Of a stretch of DNA of 64,000 nucleotides, positions 22,039 to 34,397 are shown piece by piece. The stretch spans positions 636,097 through 700,096 of the forward strand of contig PSQN01000002.1 in the NCBI GenBank assembly GCA_002989075.1, given 5' to 3'. Under the pieces are notes generated by a model. It was not told the origin of the DNA. It did not search any database and saw only the letters and a program-made list of their open reading frames with translations. Numbering within the stretch: position 1 is the first letter of the stretch; each line of letters begins with the position of its first letter. The translations under genes and the position numbers were made by a program. Source of the stretch: Arthonia radiata (taxonomy: Eukaryota; Ascomycota; Arthoniomycetes; Arthoniales; Arthoniaceae).

Positions 22039-25000
22039 AAGAACTTAAGCTAATTTACTAAGTAGTAAGATAGTATATAGACTTATTTTTATTGATACCT
22101 TATAAAATACTAAATAATATAGATAAGCTACTAGTATATCTATATATCTACTTCTATCTACTATAAGTTAACTATCTTATTTAAGTCTATTAATAAAGTA
22201 TCTATACTTAGAACTTTTCTCTAATAAAATTATACTAATAACTAAAGCTACTAAGGACTTTAAGATATTATGAGATATAGAAGAAAATATCTTTAAATTT
22301 CTATAAAGTAAGATAAAAGATAGTAGAGTAGCTTAAAGAGACTATAATATAAATAAAGTAAATAACTAGTATAGAACTACTAAATAAGCTAGTAATATTT
22401 AAAGATAATAATAAAGTAGAATAGTAGAATAAGTTTTTTTATAACTACTTACTAAGCTCTCCTTAAAGCTCTTCTTAATCTCTATAATAATTATTACTAC
22501 CTAAATATATACTTTTACTACTATCTAGCTTATAGTCTACTATATCTTCTTTATATATATAGATACTACTACTATCTTATCTATAAAAACTAGCTTTTAC
22601 TACTATACCTTTATTAAAAGACTACTCTAAGAAAGTACTACTTAGCTAGTTAGAGCTATATATAAATTACTTTACTATAGTATTTAAAATTATAGTAGAA
22701 GAGTTTAGAGTTTTAAAAAGATTATACTAGTATCTACTAGATATTCTAAATATAATAAAAGACCTAATATAGCTAAAGAGACTACTATATAATATTAATA
22801 TACTAAAGAAGAATATACATAAGTAGCTACTACTAGTTAAGATAAGAAGAGAAAAGCTTAAGCTAAATAAGTTAAAGTTACTAATATATATATAAATTAT
22901 ATAGCTTTTATATACTAGTTAGACTCTATTAACTTATTTTAAAAGTTTATTACTATACCTATTATTTAGTAAAAGCTCTATTAAGATATATTCTATCTAT
23001 TTATTACTAAGTATACTACTAATATAGTCTAAATCTTATATAGATTATAGATATACTAACTAAGCTATACTACTCTAGGTCTTAAATATCCTTAGTCTAT
23101 ACTATATCTAGATAATATACTTATTACTTAAACAGTAAGCTACTATTTTTTAGATATTATAGTCTATATCTATAATAATACTTTATATAGTAAAAACTAT
23201 CTTAATTATATCTATTATATTACTTAAGATCTTACTACTCTCTAATAGCTAGTAATTATTCATATTTAGCCTCCTATACTATATAGCTAGCTATCTAAGG
23301 CTTATTAAGGTACTATTATACTTTATAATAAGCCTAGTATTATCTACTATAAGTTCTTTCTACTAGAAGAAGTAGATAAGTATATTTCTAAAGTAGTAAT
23401 ATTAAGTTATAAAACTTAAATCTTATTAGACTACTTAATACCAAAGAAGAATAAGACTTATACTCTTTTTAACCTTAAATTAGCTTCTACTTTATATATA
23501 CTATTATTATAGTATTAAAGCTACTATTATCTATTTATACTCTTAACTTATTAAATATATTTTATACTAAGCTTAAGATTACTTATTATAGCTATTAGTA
23601 CTTTATAGATAACTTTATAGAGTAGACCTATTTTTTTTTCCTCTAGCTTTACTTTATTGATAAATTTAGTATCTTTTAAAATATATATTAAGCTTTACTA
23701 GGTATATACTATATATTTACTAGTCTTTTAGAGTATAAGTAGTTTTAGTAAGTAAATGTTCTATCTATTATCTTAGAATCCTTTACTATAAAGTTCATAG
23801 ATACAATTTTAGCTCTAAGTACATAGCTAATATAGATAGATATAGGCTTATAGGAAACTATAAATAGAGTAAAGATCTATCTTTATATCTTTCTTCTTAT
23901 ATTTATAGATAATTTACCCTAGTAGTAAGAGAATTTAAACTTTTTTAGTTAATAAGCTAATCTAGACTACTATTGTTATATAATCTATAAAGATAAATAA
24001 ACTAACCTTATCTATAATACTCTTAGTAAAGATTAATACTACTACTAAATTATTAAGTTTTATAAAAAGTTTATTACTTTATTTTATACTAGTTAGTCTA
24101 AAAGATCTAAAATACTTAATATTTGGGGTATACTTATAAAACCTCTACTACTAGTCTTCTTTATATTTACTCTAGATTTAGCTCTATTTTAACTTACTAA
24201 TACTACTTACTCTAAGTTTACTAAGCTTATTAAGCTTATATAAAAGTTACTAATAAAGACTATTTTAATCCTCAAAGAATAATATAAGTATATAGTAGAA
24301 ATATAGTAAGTTCTCTTTTTATTTAGCTAGTATTATTTATAGTCTCTAAAGTACTACTTAGAGAGTATAAAGATATAAAAGTGTAGTTATCTCTTAATTA
24401 TTATACCTTTAATTTTCTATATTTAGCTTAAAGATACTTATATTTATACCAACTTTTTATCTACTATTTAATATAAGATAAAGAATAAGGTTCTAATTAG
24501 CTTTTATATCTATAATACTATAGTATTCTAGTTTACTACTATAGCTTAAAGTAATATAACTATCTTTATTTCTACTATTACTTTATATTATAGATCTAGT
24601 ATATTAAAGTTTTAGTATCTTTAGTAAGATTATCTAGTATTTTAGAGTCTATTTAAGATATATTTTCTATTAGCTTATAATATTCTAATAAATCTATAGC
24701 TCTATACTAGAAGCTTATACTAAAGATATCTAGGCCTTCTATAAGTAGTACGCTAATATCTATAAATACTCTAATATTTATATTAGTCTTTACTATTAAG
24801 ATATTATTAATAAATTTACTATACGCTATAATATAATAGCTTTTACTAGTAAAAATATTTATAGATATAAAATTAAGCTTCTATACTTTACTATATTATA
24901 CTTTAAATAATAATACTCTTACTAATAAAAATTATAGAAGTATAAAGAATAAGATTATCTATACTAACTTTTATAATATTAAGTAAGTTTTACTTACCTA

Positions 25001-26504
25001 TTAGAATAAAAAGTAATCTCTATAGTTAATACTTATAGATATCTTTAAGTATAGTTAGCCTTAGCTTATAATACATATCTAGTTAATCTTTAAGAAGTAT
25101 TTAGATCTCTTTAGCTTAAGACTTTTTAAAGTAAGAACCTCTATAAATTTAAAGACTATAAAGATAAATTATTTATAAATTATTACTATATAAACTAGTA
25201 AGCTACTAGTTAACTATCTAATACTTAGGTTACTTTCTATTAACTCTAAACTTATACTAATTAGTTTAAATCTACTTAATTCTTTATTACTACTATCTAC
25301 TTAGCTTATAAGCTTAACTATAGTATCTTTAGTATTATTTAGCTTAGTAGTAAGCTAATATACTAGTATTTAAAGTTTATATTTACTAACTAGTATATTC
25401 TAGACTCTTTCTATCTTTCTTTCTTTCTATCTTTCTACTTCTATACCCTTCTTACCTAGCTCCCCTACTTTCTTAGAATCTAAGTCTTATAAATATAATA
25501 TTTAGAGTAATAATACCTCTTAGTAAAACTAAGTATTATCTATCTCTTAGTATTAGTATATTCTAATTTATCTACTTAGACTACTTTTAGTAGTACTAGA
25601 CTTATACTTATAGCTTATATATATCTTATATACTTATCTATATTAATATCCTTCTTATTTATAATATTAGCCTTAAGTATTATAGCTTTACTTTAGTTAT
25701 GCCCTATAAGTCTAATTCTATAACCTTAAAATAACTATAGACTTAAGATAAGGCTACTTTAGGTCATAAAGCTAATAAGCTTAAATAAGATACTAAAGAG
25801 TTTAAGACTAAAAATAATATAGTACTAAGCTTACTACTATTTATAAAGAAAGATAAGTAGACTTTAGTAGGCTTAGACGCTTTAGATTATGTAAGAAAGT
25901 TTATAGTTTTAGTATAAGAGGCTTAGATATTATTATTATTTAGATTATATAAATATAAAAAGAAGGCTAAAGAGGTCTTAAATATAGTAAAGGTGACTTA
26001 TACTTTATAAAGAGATAAAAGATTTAAGTAAGTAATTTAGTACTACTAGTAAATTTAGTATCTATAAGTAAGAGTAATTATTCTTATAGTTAAAATTATA
26101 TTCTACTTAAATACTATATCTTACTATAGATTTAAGCTAAATTAGTACTTTTTAAGGAATCTAACTTTATTAAAGCTTTTATTATCTTTTATTCTACTAA
26201 AGCTACTTTACTACCTTTTAATAAGCCTATTTACTTAGTATTTAGGCTATTAGATCTTAGTTAAACTTAGTTCTTATACCTATATTTACCTTGTATATTC
26301 TAGCTTAGTATAAATATAGTATAGATATAGAGTAGTAGATATAGTAGATAGAATAGAGTATATCTCCTCTAAAATTATTCTCTATAATTCTAAAAGTAGT
26401 AGTTAAGAATTTACTCTATAGAGCTAAAGCCTAAATTTTTAGACTAAAAATAATATAGCCTTTTATTATAACTTTTCTAGTATAGAGTAGTATACTTAAT
26501 ATAA
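22039..26504. other. Unassigned RIP-type AT-rich DNA (4.5 kb)
   Basis: A long TA-rich stretch into which the left Gypsy element inserted. Pieces of plus-strand frame look protein-like around 23.3-23.5 kb, but I could not match them to any reverse transcriptase, transposase or helicase motif. A short CTTTCTTTCTATCTTT tract lies near 25.41 kb. Identity unknown. Confidence 0.5.
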
Positions 26505-26509
26505 TAACT

Positions 26510-26981
26510 TGTAACGCCGGTCGCTGGGAGGACCGAACTAAGGCTCACTTACCTTGTGTGCTTGTCGACCTTGGTAGTAGGTGTCTCGTGTGCTAGAGAC
26601 TGAAAGACAGGAGAGGCGAGACAGATTACAGAGGGTGAGAGGGGCTTAACTGAAGTAGACAGAAGGTAAAGTACGTTACCTAAATATAGTTAAGGAACTC
26701 GTATTCAGATGTTAAGTTAACAGACTAAAGTCTATTCTAAGGTCGGCCATCAGTTTAGCTATATAATCTAAGGTACATAGGGAAGTTCCTCTGTGTCCGT
26801 TAATCTTGACAATGCTTATATCGGGTTTGTAGGGAACGTAGGCTCTTAAAGCCGTCTTGTTCGATAATGCTTACGGCGGGTTTGTAGGCTTAGTCGGGAA
26901 TGATGCTGGTAGGGCTGAGATAATTAGCGGTGGTCGATGCTTGGGTGCACGCTAGGCCGTCTGGGGCTGGTGCCTGTAATA
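26510..26981 (-). repeat. 3' LTR of Gypsy copy B
   Basis: 472 bp, starting TGTAACGCCGG on the plus strand and ending GCCTGTAATA. It is next to the AATCCCCC-type complement of the polypurine tract. It matches the right LTR along its full length with transition differences. Confidence 0.92.
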
Positions 26982-27086
26982 CAATCCCCCTTCTTTTAGT
27001 TAAATTGTCCTCGATTGACCCTCAGCCTTTTAAACACTTATAAGTTGCGTTTCGTCCCTCCTTTCGTAACTGATCTGTAAGTCGCT

Positions 27087-27722
27087 ATGCCTCGCATAAA
27101 GTCCGTTGCTGCGGGTCCTGATAAAAAGTACAGCCAATACCTGTTAATTGAAGCCTGCGGTATCGCGATGCCTCCTTGTTCTAGATGTGTGTCGACTAAG
27201 GAAAGGTGTGTGGTTCAGTTCGGGAAGGCGACGTGTTCGGTGTGTACTCGAGATAGAAAGAGTTGTGATTTACGGGTGTCGATAGCAGATAGTATGCCTT
27301 TTTAGTGTCCTTTTGTGGTGACTGGAACTAACTTAATTGTAGCGCGTTCGGTTTATTCTCAATATTCCTTTCAGTCGGCTGCCCTTCAGCGCGCGAAGAG
27401 CCAATTGCGTGCGTTAAAGGCTTAGGTAGCAGCGTTGGTTGCGGCTGTGCAGCGTAACCGATCCGAGGTCCGGAAGTTAAAAGAGGAGGTTGAGAAGACT
27501 CGTGCGCGGGTAGCAGCGAAGTTAGCTCGGGATAAGTTGTTGGAGCAAGAAGAATTTGCTGCGTCGGTGGCTGGTGGTGATATATTTGAATGTCCGAGCG
27601 GGTTATCTGTTGACTTTCGGAGTGACCCCTACCCGGTGTTGGGTGGTGGTCCTGTAACATGGTGGGCTGGTTCGTTCGAGGGTGACCTGGGTGCCGGCGA
27701 GGCACACCAGGTAGTGGATTAG
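27087..27722 (+). pseudogene. Antisense region of Gypsy copy B with a Zn(II)2Cys6-like cysteine pattern
   Basis: On the strand opposite to gag-pol, between the chromodomain and the 3' LTR, an open stretch starts with ATG at 27087 (72 codons). It has cysteines at residues 31, 34, 41, 50, 53 and 60, that is C-x2-C-x6-C-x8-C-x2-C-x6-C, with PCSRCVSTKERC as the first half. This spacing fits the fungal Zn(II)2Cys6 DNA-binding cluster. A second open stretch, about 27435-27722, starts with a Lys/Glu/Arg-rich, coiled-coil-like segment (EVRKLKEEVEKTRARVAAK) and ends in Gly/Pro-rich sequence. The same region exists in copy A at about 40.06-40.69 kb on the minus strand, more eroded. It is part of a broken element and is described as a fossil. 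The family assignment is from spacing alone. Confidence 0.55.
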
Positions 27723-30700
27723 GGTGTTAGTGCTGCTACGACCGATTAATATTCTAGTCCCAGTATCGTCGAATGGTGTCTTTACAGTTAATTAGGTTTT
27801 ATTCCGGTTCCTATTGATTTTCGTGTTCAGAATATCCTTTCTACTTTATGAGATACTGTCGTTTGCCTCGGTGTTGTCTGTGAGCTCGAATTGCTTCGAC
27901 TTCATACTCGGGTTCTTAATTGTCAGAAAGGATTTCTGGGTTAGGTCGTTCTGCTTCTCGGGAGTAGGCTAGTTTCAACAGCGCTACGTAAAATACAGGA
28001 TATATTCTTATTGTCTTCGGGAGTTCGAGTTTAAATGTTACGGGTCCTAATTGCTGTAAGATTTTAAACGGTCCTGTCTTGGTATAGTCGAGTTTTTTGC
28101 TTGGTCTGATAGTTTTTAAGTTTCTTATAAGCAAGTAAGCTCTTCCCCCCTCTTTTATGCTTGTGTTTGGGGTTGTTCTTAACTTGTTATACTACTTTCT
28201 TGTTCGTTCGTTAATAAACTCGCTGTCAGACTTTAACTGCTGGTGCAGGTGTTTTATGTTCGTAGCTATTCGTGTAGCTGATTCGTTTTCTGTGGTATTT
28301 TGTAGTTGTCTTCCCTGAAGAGGGTGATAGCTATATAAGGCGTAGAACGGAGTTGTCTTGGTTGTATTGTTCTTTGTATCGTTGTGCGCTGCTTACGCTA
28401 CTGGTAGTAACTGTACCTAGTCGTTCTGCTGGTAGTTGATGTATGCCCGGAGATACTGTTCTAGTGTTTAATTTGTTCGTTCTGTCTGTCCGTCTGTTTG
28501 TGGATGGAATAATGTTGACATTTTTTGTTTTGTTTCTAGCTGTTGCATCAGGGATGTCTAAAACCGTGAGACGAATTTCCGGTCTCTGTCTGAGACAATT
28601 CTTTGGGGTTGGCTATAGTTTGCTAAGATAATCCGAAGGAAGGTATATATCAAATGTTCTGAGTTGCTAGCTTCCTTGTAAGGTACGAAGTACGCGTACT
28701 TTGTTAGTTTGTCGCATATGACCAGGATAGCGTCGTAAGCTACTCCTGTGAATAGATCCTTGGAAGTTAGTAACTTAGTAATAAAGTTTAGTAAGACTGT
28801 GTGCTATAGTCTCTTGGGTGTCTTTAGTGGTTGTAGTTTACCGTATGATAAATATTTCGGGTGCTTGGTTCTTGCGCATATGTCGCATTCTCGGATGTAA
28901 TTCTCGACGTGGTGTCGGATCCTCGGGATGTAGTAGGTTCTCGTAATCTTTTCTATAGTATTGTCGATGCCTTTATGTTCTTTAGTTGGGTCATCGTGGA
29001 AGTCACTGATAATGTTCCGGATTAGATTCCTCGGGACGTAGATTTTGCCTTAGAATTCGTAATATCCCTTGTTGTTCTTAGTTAATCCTGGGTGTCGTTT
29101 CTCGTTTTCTTGGTAGGTTTTAGGGTCGTTCAGGATGTCTGGGATTCGGCTGTCTAGTTTAATAACAAACTCGGTTGTTATAGCCAATTGATTGTATCTA
29201 ATCTCGTTATTGTGTTCTCGGAATATTGCATGCTCGACGTGTTCCTTGTTATTAAGGTAATCCGGTCGTCGGCTCAGAGCGTCGGCCCTATCGTTTTCAG
29301 AACCCTTCTTGTAGGTAATAATAAAGTCGTATAGAGCTATAGTTTCTGACTATCTAACTTGTCTGCGGTTGAGTTTCTTTGTTGTCGTAAAATAAGTTAG
29401 GTTTTTGTGGTCTGTGTATATTATAATCGTATAGTTTGCTCCTTTCAGGTAAGCTCGCTATGTCTTAAATACTGCTATAATGGCTAAAAGCTTTTTGTCG
29501 TAAATATCGTAGTTCTGTTCTGTGGGTAACATTTTCCTTGAGTAGAAAGCTACTAGTCTAAGCTTTCCTTCTTTATTGTTTTAACTTATGCATGCTCCAA
29601 TTACATAGTCTAACGCGTCTGTTTCTATGATAATCGGCAGGTTGGGGTCAAATATTGCTAGTACAGGCCCGATCTTAAAAGCTTCTTTAAGTTCTTTAAA
29701 TGCTGATTGTTCTTTTTGCGTCCAGAAGAATCCTGTCGATTGTTTTGTCTGTTGAGACAGCGGTGCTGTAATTCGGCCAAAGTTAGATATCTATCGCCTG
29801 TAGTAGTTGGCAAAACTAAGAAACTGTTGTAATTGTTTTACATTCTTTGGTATAGGCTAGGTTAAGACGGATTAGATCTTCGAATCTTCTATTTGGAGAC
29901 CGTGCTCGGTAATTATAAATCTAAGAAATTCGACGGATTGTTGGTAAAACTAAGTTTTCTCGATGTCGATTCGTAAATCGGCACGCGCCAATCTTTTTAA
30001 TACCTTTTTAATATGTTCCTTATGTTCTTCTAGTGTACGGCTGTATACTAGGATATCGTCTAGATAAGCAGTTATAAATATGTCTAGATAATCGCTGAGT
30101 GTGTTGTTAATTAGTTTCTAAAATAATGCGGGAGCGTTCGTTAGCCCGAAGGGTATAACGCAATACTCGAAAAGTCCGTGTCTGGTGCGGAAGGCCGTTT
30201 TCCATTCTTCGCCCTCCTTTATACGGATTAGGTTGTATGCTCCTCGTAGGTTAAACTTAGTGAACTATTGCGCGTCATACAATCGGTCTGTTATTTCGTC
30301 GATGCGTGGTAAAGGGTATCGATTCTTAATAGTTACCCCGTTCAGTTGTCTGTAATCTACGCAGAGTCGCAGTTTGCTATTCTTCTTGGGTACGAAGAGT
30401 ATCGGGTATCCGGCTGGTAATGTTAATTTCCGGATAAATCCTTTCTTAAGGTTTTCGTTAAGATAATTACGGAGCGCTTAATTTTCTGCTTCTAATAGAA
30501 AGTATATTGGACCGAATGTTGGCGTTTTGCCTTCTTGTAAAGGTATTGTGTAATCTCACGGTTTGTATTCTGGGAGAGCTGAGTTCGGCTCAGCTTCTTT
30601 AAACAGGTGTCGGAATTGATTGTATTCCTCGGGTATCTTAGTAATCAACTGAGTACTTGTCGTCGTGTAGAATCGTTGGCGTGCAGTCGTCTCTTGTTTA

Positions 30701-33380
30701 TACTTGCGTGTAGTTGGCCACAGACGAGATACTGCGTTAGACTCCTCTCGTAGGATGTCTGAATGTCGGAGTGTAGTGGTGCTAACCCGCGTAAGTTCCT
30801 TATCGCGCTCCTTATCCTTACTACTAAAATTAGCTTATAGGGTATTCGTTCCGCAGAACGACTCTTGCTTAGAGTGCTTGTACCTAGTGAAGAGGAGTTT
30901 CTTAGTTCTCTAATCTACTTCTAGGTTATATTGTTGCAACTAAGGTATACCTAGTACAGCATAGTGCTGGTTAATATCTACAATATTATAAGTAATTTCT
31001 TCCTAATAGTCCCCAATTATTATACCTATTGGCGAAGTCTCGTAGTCGACTCTTCCCTCTACCCCTTGAAATCCGGACAGTGCGTAGGGTGATTTCTTCT
31101 TTCGTGTTTGTATTTGGTACTCTTCAACGCAGCGTGTTGAGATAAAGTTGCCTGTTGCGCCTAAATCGATTATAACTTCAATGTTTCTGTAGTTTACTGT
31201 TGTTCGAGTGTGCAGGTGTGTTTTATAGGCAGCCGAGCTCGCGCAGAGCTAGACTTCTAAAGGGTTTAACCGTTGGACGGGCCGGTACTGCTGCCCTCGA
31301 AGCAGTCGGCCTGGTCTTTTTCCTGTTGATCGTATACGTTCTGGAGTATTTTGGGTACCAGAACCTATTGTCGGTTGATTTGTTGTAAGAATTCCTGTGT
31401 AGAGTGTCCTAGTACTGCTTTTATTATAACGTCTGGTTTGTCGTTTACGATCCCTGCTTTAATTATACAACTATTGCTGGTTAAAACTCGTCGTGTCTGT
31501 AGGTTGTACATTGTTGATCGAAGATATTGGTACTGACTGCGCAATTCTAGACCCCTAATAAGGTGGTCTACTGGTCGTCGTAAGCGTAAGTAAATATATC
31601 TCAGAATGTCGTTAATGTCTTTATCAGCGCTTAACTTCCTATTGTAGAAGGCCAACTAACAAAGTCTCTATATTATTCCTTCCCAACGGATTGGGGTTTG
31701 TTCTTCCTGGTTAGTGTTGTCCTCGAGCGAGGATTCCGTACTATTAGAATCCATGTTTTTGTCTTTAAGTCGTTGTCTTGCCTGTGACGCATCGTAGCTG
31801 CTGTCTTGCTTAGCTTCTACGGTCTGTTCTTTCTTAAATTTCCCTTGGGTTTCTAGGTAAGGTGACCTAGGTCGTCCTCGGATAAGGCCTAGTTCTTGTG
31901 TCGAACCTTGTTTGGGAGATGTCGGTTTCTTCGGCCACCATCCTAACCCTAGTTTGTCGGATTCGTAAATCGTGCAATCGTCATTGTAGCACGCGGTCCA
32001 GGATAGTGTATCGTGTAGTGTAACGGTACTCTGTACCTAATGCCTCGGAATAGTGCGGTTAATGTTGTTTCAGTTCTGTGAGTCTTGTTGTTCCTGTTTC
32101 ATTTGTTGTTCCTTTGTTTCTTCCTATGACTCACTGTCTGTATCCCAGTTTTTGTGTAAATTAAACAAGTTTAGTTCGTTGTGCTTCCTATCGAAAGTAA
32201 CTGAATGAGTGTCTTCCTGGTTACAGAAGGCACCCTAGTAGGTGTCCTTCTGCTTCTTGGTTAGTCCGGTAACGTACTTACACTAGTTCTGGTTGATCTT
32301 AGGTAGGAGTCTAAACGCTTGAAGTGGACGGTCCCCGGTTAGGTTTATGTGCCAGCGGTCGGAGAAGGCTGCCAGTAATTTTATTGCCTTATCGCGACCG
32401 TAGTGTTCCTGTGTCTGGATAGTTATATTGAACTGTTGTCGTGGGAGACGGGGTTTCTAAGATCGATTGTTATGCCTGTTTCTGCCGGTACTGTTGAACT
32501 GTTGTTTCTTAGAGCGGCATTCTTTAACTTAATGCCCTAGTTTTCCGTAATACAAGCATAGCTTGTTCTTTATTCTGTGTTCTCTTTCTTGGTTGTTTAG
32601 TTTCCCTCGAGGCTTTGTGAAATTTAACTCTATTGGATCGCCTCGGTCTTGTCGTAAGTTTGCTCGATTCTTTGTTCTATAGAACCTGTTGGTGGGGTTG
32701 CCCTTCTTTTCTATTTGTCTTTCGAAGTTGCTGTCGTCGATCTCCTTTGCTCGTTGTATAAAGTTGTCGAGATCATCAAACTTTTCTTTACGAATATAGA
32801 TTATTTCCTTGATATGATCCTTGAGTCCTTCGTAAAAGGTTTCGATCAGGGGTTTCTTGTCTTATCCTGTTTGATTAGCATACTGTATAAATTCGGCGGC
32901 GTACCTGCTTGCTGGTCCTGTCTGCTTAAGGTTCCTAAGCTTCCTGGTAGCGACGCGTCTAGCGTCGGTCTGTCTAAAGATTTTGCGAAGCTTCTTCTAA
33001 AAGAAGGCAAAGCTGGCGAAGAACTCGTCGGTGTCCTCGCGCCTACTCTTTATCGAGGTAAACAAGAAATCGTCGAGGTAGTACTTAACCTACTTGTAAG
33101 CATCTCTATCTATATAAGAGGTAGCGAATAGAACTATAGTAGTATCGTTCGGGAACTGGTCTTTGTGAGTTCTAAAGTACACGGCTAGGCGTGTCAAGAA
33201 TGAAGTAACTTTGGAATGTTTACTTAAGAAACTTTTTCCCATCTTGGTGTTAACGTCCGATATCTTACTCGTGCTGGCCATTCTGTTGGCCAATCTGTCC
33301 GCAGCGTCGCGGCTGTTAGGTGCCGAAGTAGTAGACATAATTGATCTGCTTTCTCTACTTTCGTAGCGAGTCTGTTAAAG

Positions 33381-33852
33381 TGTAACGCCGGTCGCTGAGA
33401 GGACCGAACTAAGGCTCACTTGCCTTGTGTGCTTATCGACCTTAGTAGTGGGTGTCTCGTGTACTAGAGACTAAAAGACAGGAGAGGCGAGACAGATTAC
33501 AGAGAGTAAGAGGGGCTTGACTAAAGTAGACAGAAGGTAAAGCACGTTACCTAAATATAGTTAAGAAACTTGTATTTAGATGTTGAGTTAATAAACTAAA
33601 GTCTATCCTAAGGTCGGCTATCAGTCTAGCTATATAATCTAAGGTACATAGGGAAGTTCCTCTGTGTCCGTCAATCCCGACAATACTTATATTGGGTTTG
33701 TAGGGAACGTAGGCTCTCAAAGCCGTCTTGTCCGATAATGCCTACGGCGGGTTTGTAAGCTTAGTCGGGAATGATGCTGGTAGGGCTGAGATGACTGGCG
33801 GTGGTCGATGCTTGGGTGCACGCTAGGCCGTCTGGGGCTGGTGCCCGTAATA
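33381..33852 (-). repeat. 5' LTR of Gypsy copy B
   Basis: 472 bp, from TGTAACGCCGG to GCCCGTAATA on the plus strand, the same length as its partner. It abuts the TAACT target duplication and faces the second element across a 73-bp gap. Confidence 0.92.
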
Positions 33853-33925
33853 TAACTACTTTCTATCTACCTTATATTTATAGATAAGTCTATAAGTTAT
33901 AATATTATTAATAATTAATTAATAT
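33853..33925. other. Spacer between two head-to-head Gypsy elements
   Basis: 73 bases of AT-rich host DNA, including one target duplication of each neighbour (TAACT on the left, AATAT on the right). It is the remaining piece of the sequence into which both elements inserted. Confidence 0.85.
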
Positions 33926-34397
33926 TGTTACGGGCACCAGCCCTAGACGGCCTAGCGCACACCCAAGCATCAACCACCGCTAGTTATCTCAGCCCTACCA
34001 GCACTATTCCCGACTAAGCCTATAAACCCGCCGTAGGCATTATTGAACAAGATAGCTATAAAGGCCTACATTCCCTACAAACTCGATATAAGCATTGTTG
34101 AGTTAGTAAATACAAAGGAACTCCCTCTATGTACCCTAAACTATATAGCTAGACTAATGGCTAACCTTTAGATAGACTTTAGTCTGTTAACTTAATATCT
34201 GAATATAAGTTCTTTAACTATATTTAAGTAACGTACTTTACCTTCTATTTACTTTAGTTAAGCTCCTCTTATCTTTTGTAATCTGTCTCACCTCTCCTAT
34301 ATTTTAGTCTCTAGCATACAGGACACCTACTAACTAGGTTAACAAGCATACAAGGTAAGTAAGCCTTAGTTCGGTTCTCCCAGCGACCGGCGTTATA
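33926..34397 (+). repeat. 5' LTR of Gypsy copy A
   Basis: 472 bp, from TGTTACGGGCACC to GGCGTTATA. The internal region begins CTTTAACAGACTCGC, identical to the corresponding position of copy B. I could not match this to a tRNA primer site. Confidence 0.92.

Larger units (their letters stand above)
26505..33857 (-). mobile_element. Ty3/Gypsy LTR retrotransposon, chromodomain type, copy B
   Basis: A 7,343-bp element (26510-33852) flanked by TAACT at 26505-26509 and 33853-33857. Both LTRs are 472 bp. Parts in 5' to 3' order on the minus strand are: gag from about 33.34 kb with a CCHC knuckle near 32.50-32.56 kb, protease near 31.15 kb, reverse transcriptase about 30.55-29.92 kb, RNase H about 29.64-29.28 kb, integrase about 29.0-28.2 kb, and an integrase tail with chromodomain about 28.13-27.77 kb. 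A purine-rich tract precedes the 3' LTR. An extra antisense region lies at 27.09-27.72 kb. It is structurally full length but broken many times by RIP-type transitions. Differences between its LTRs look almost entirely like transitions, so insertion was probably fairly recent relative to R1 and R2. It is less AT-shifted than copy A. Confidence 0.93.

Noticed and set aside
21940-22040. CRISPR-like array
   Set aside because: Units follow each other without spacers, and this is eukaryotic repeat DNA.
22039-25500. Apparent long plus-strand protein-like frame
   Set aside because: It only reads through if many stop codons are ignored, and in TA-rich RIP DNA every frame gains TAA/TAG. No conserved motif supports it.
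28443-33131. Several plus-strand open frames across Gypsy copy B
   Set aside because: They lie opposite pol and gag and are shadows of the real coding strand. Only the region at 27.09-27.72 kb lies outside pol and has its own recognisable pattern.
33853-33925. The Gypsy pair as one inverted duplication
   Set aside because: Each element has its own perfect but different 5-bp target duplication, which requires two separate insertions.
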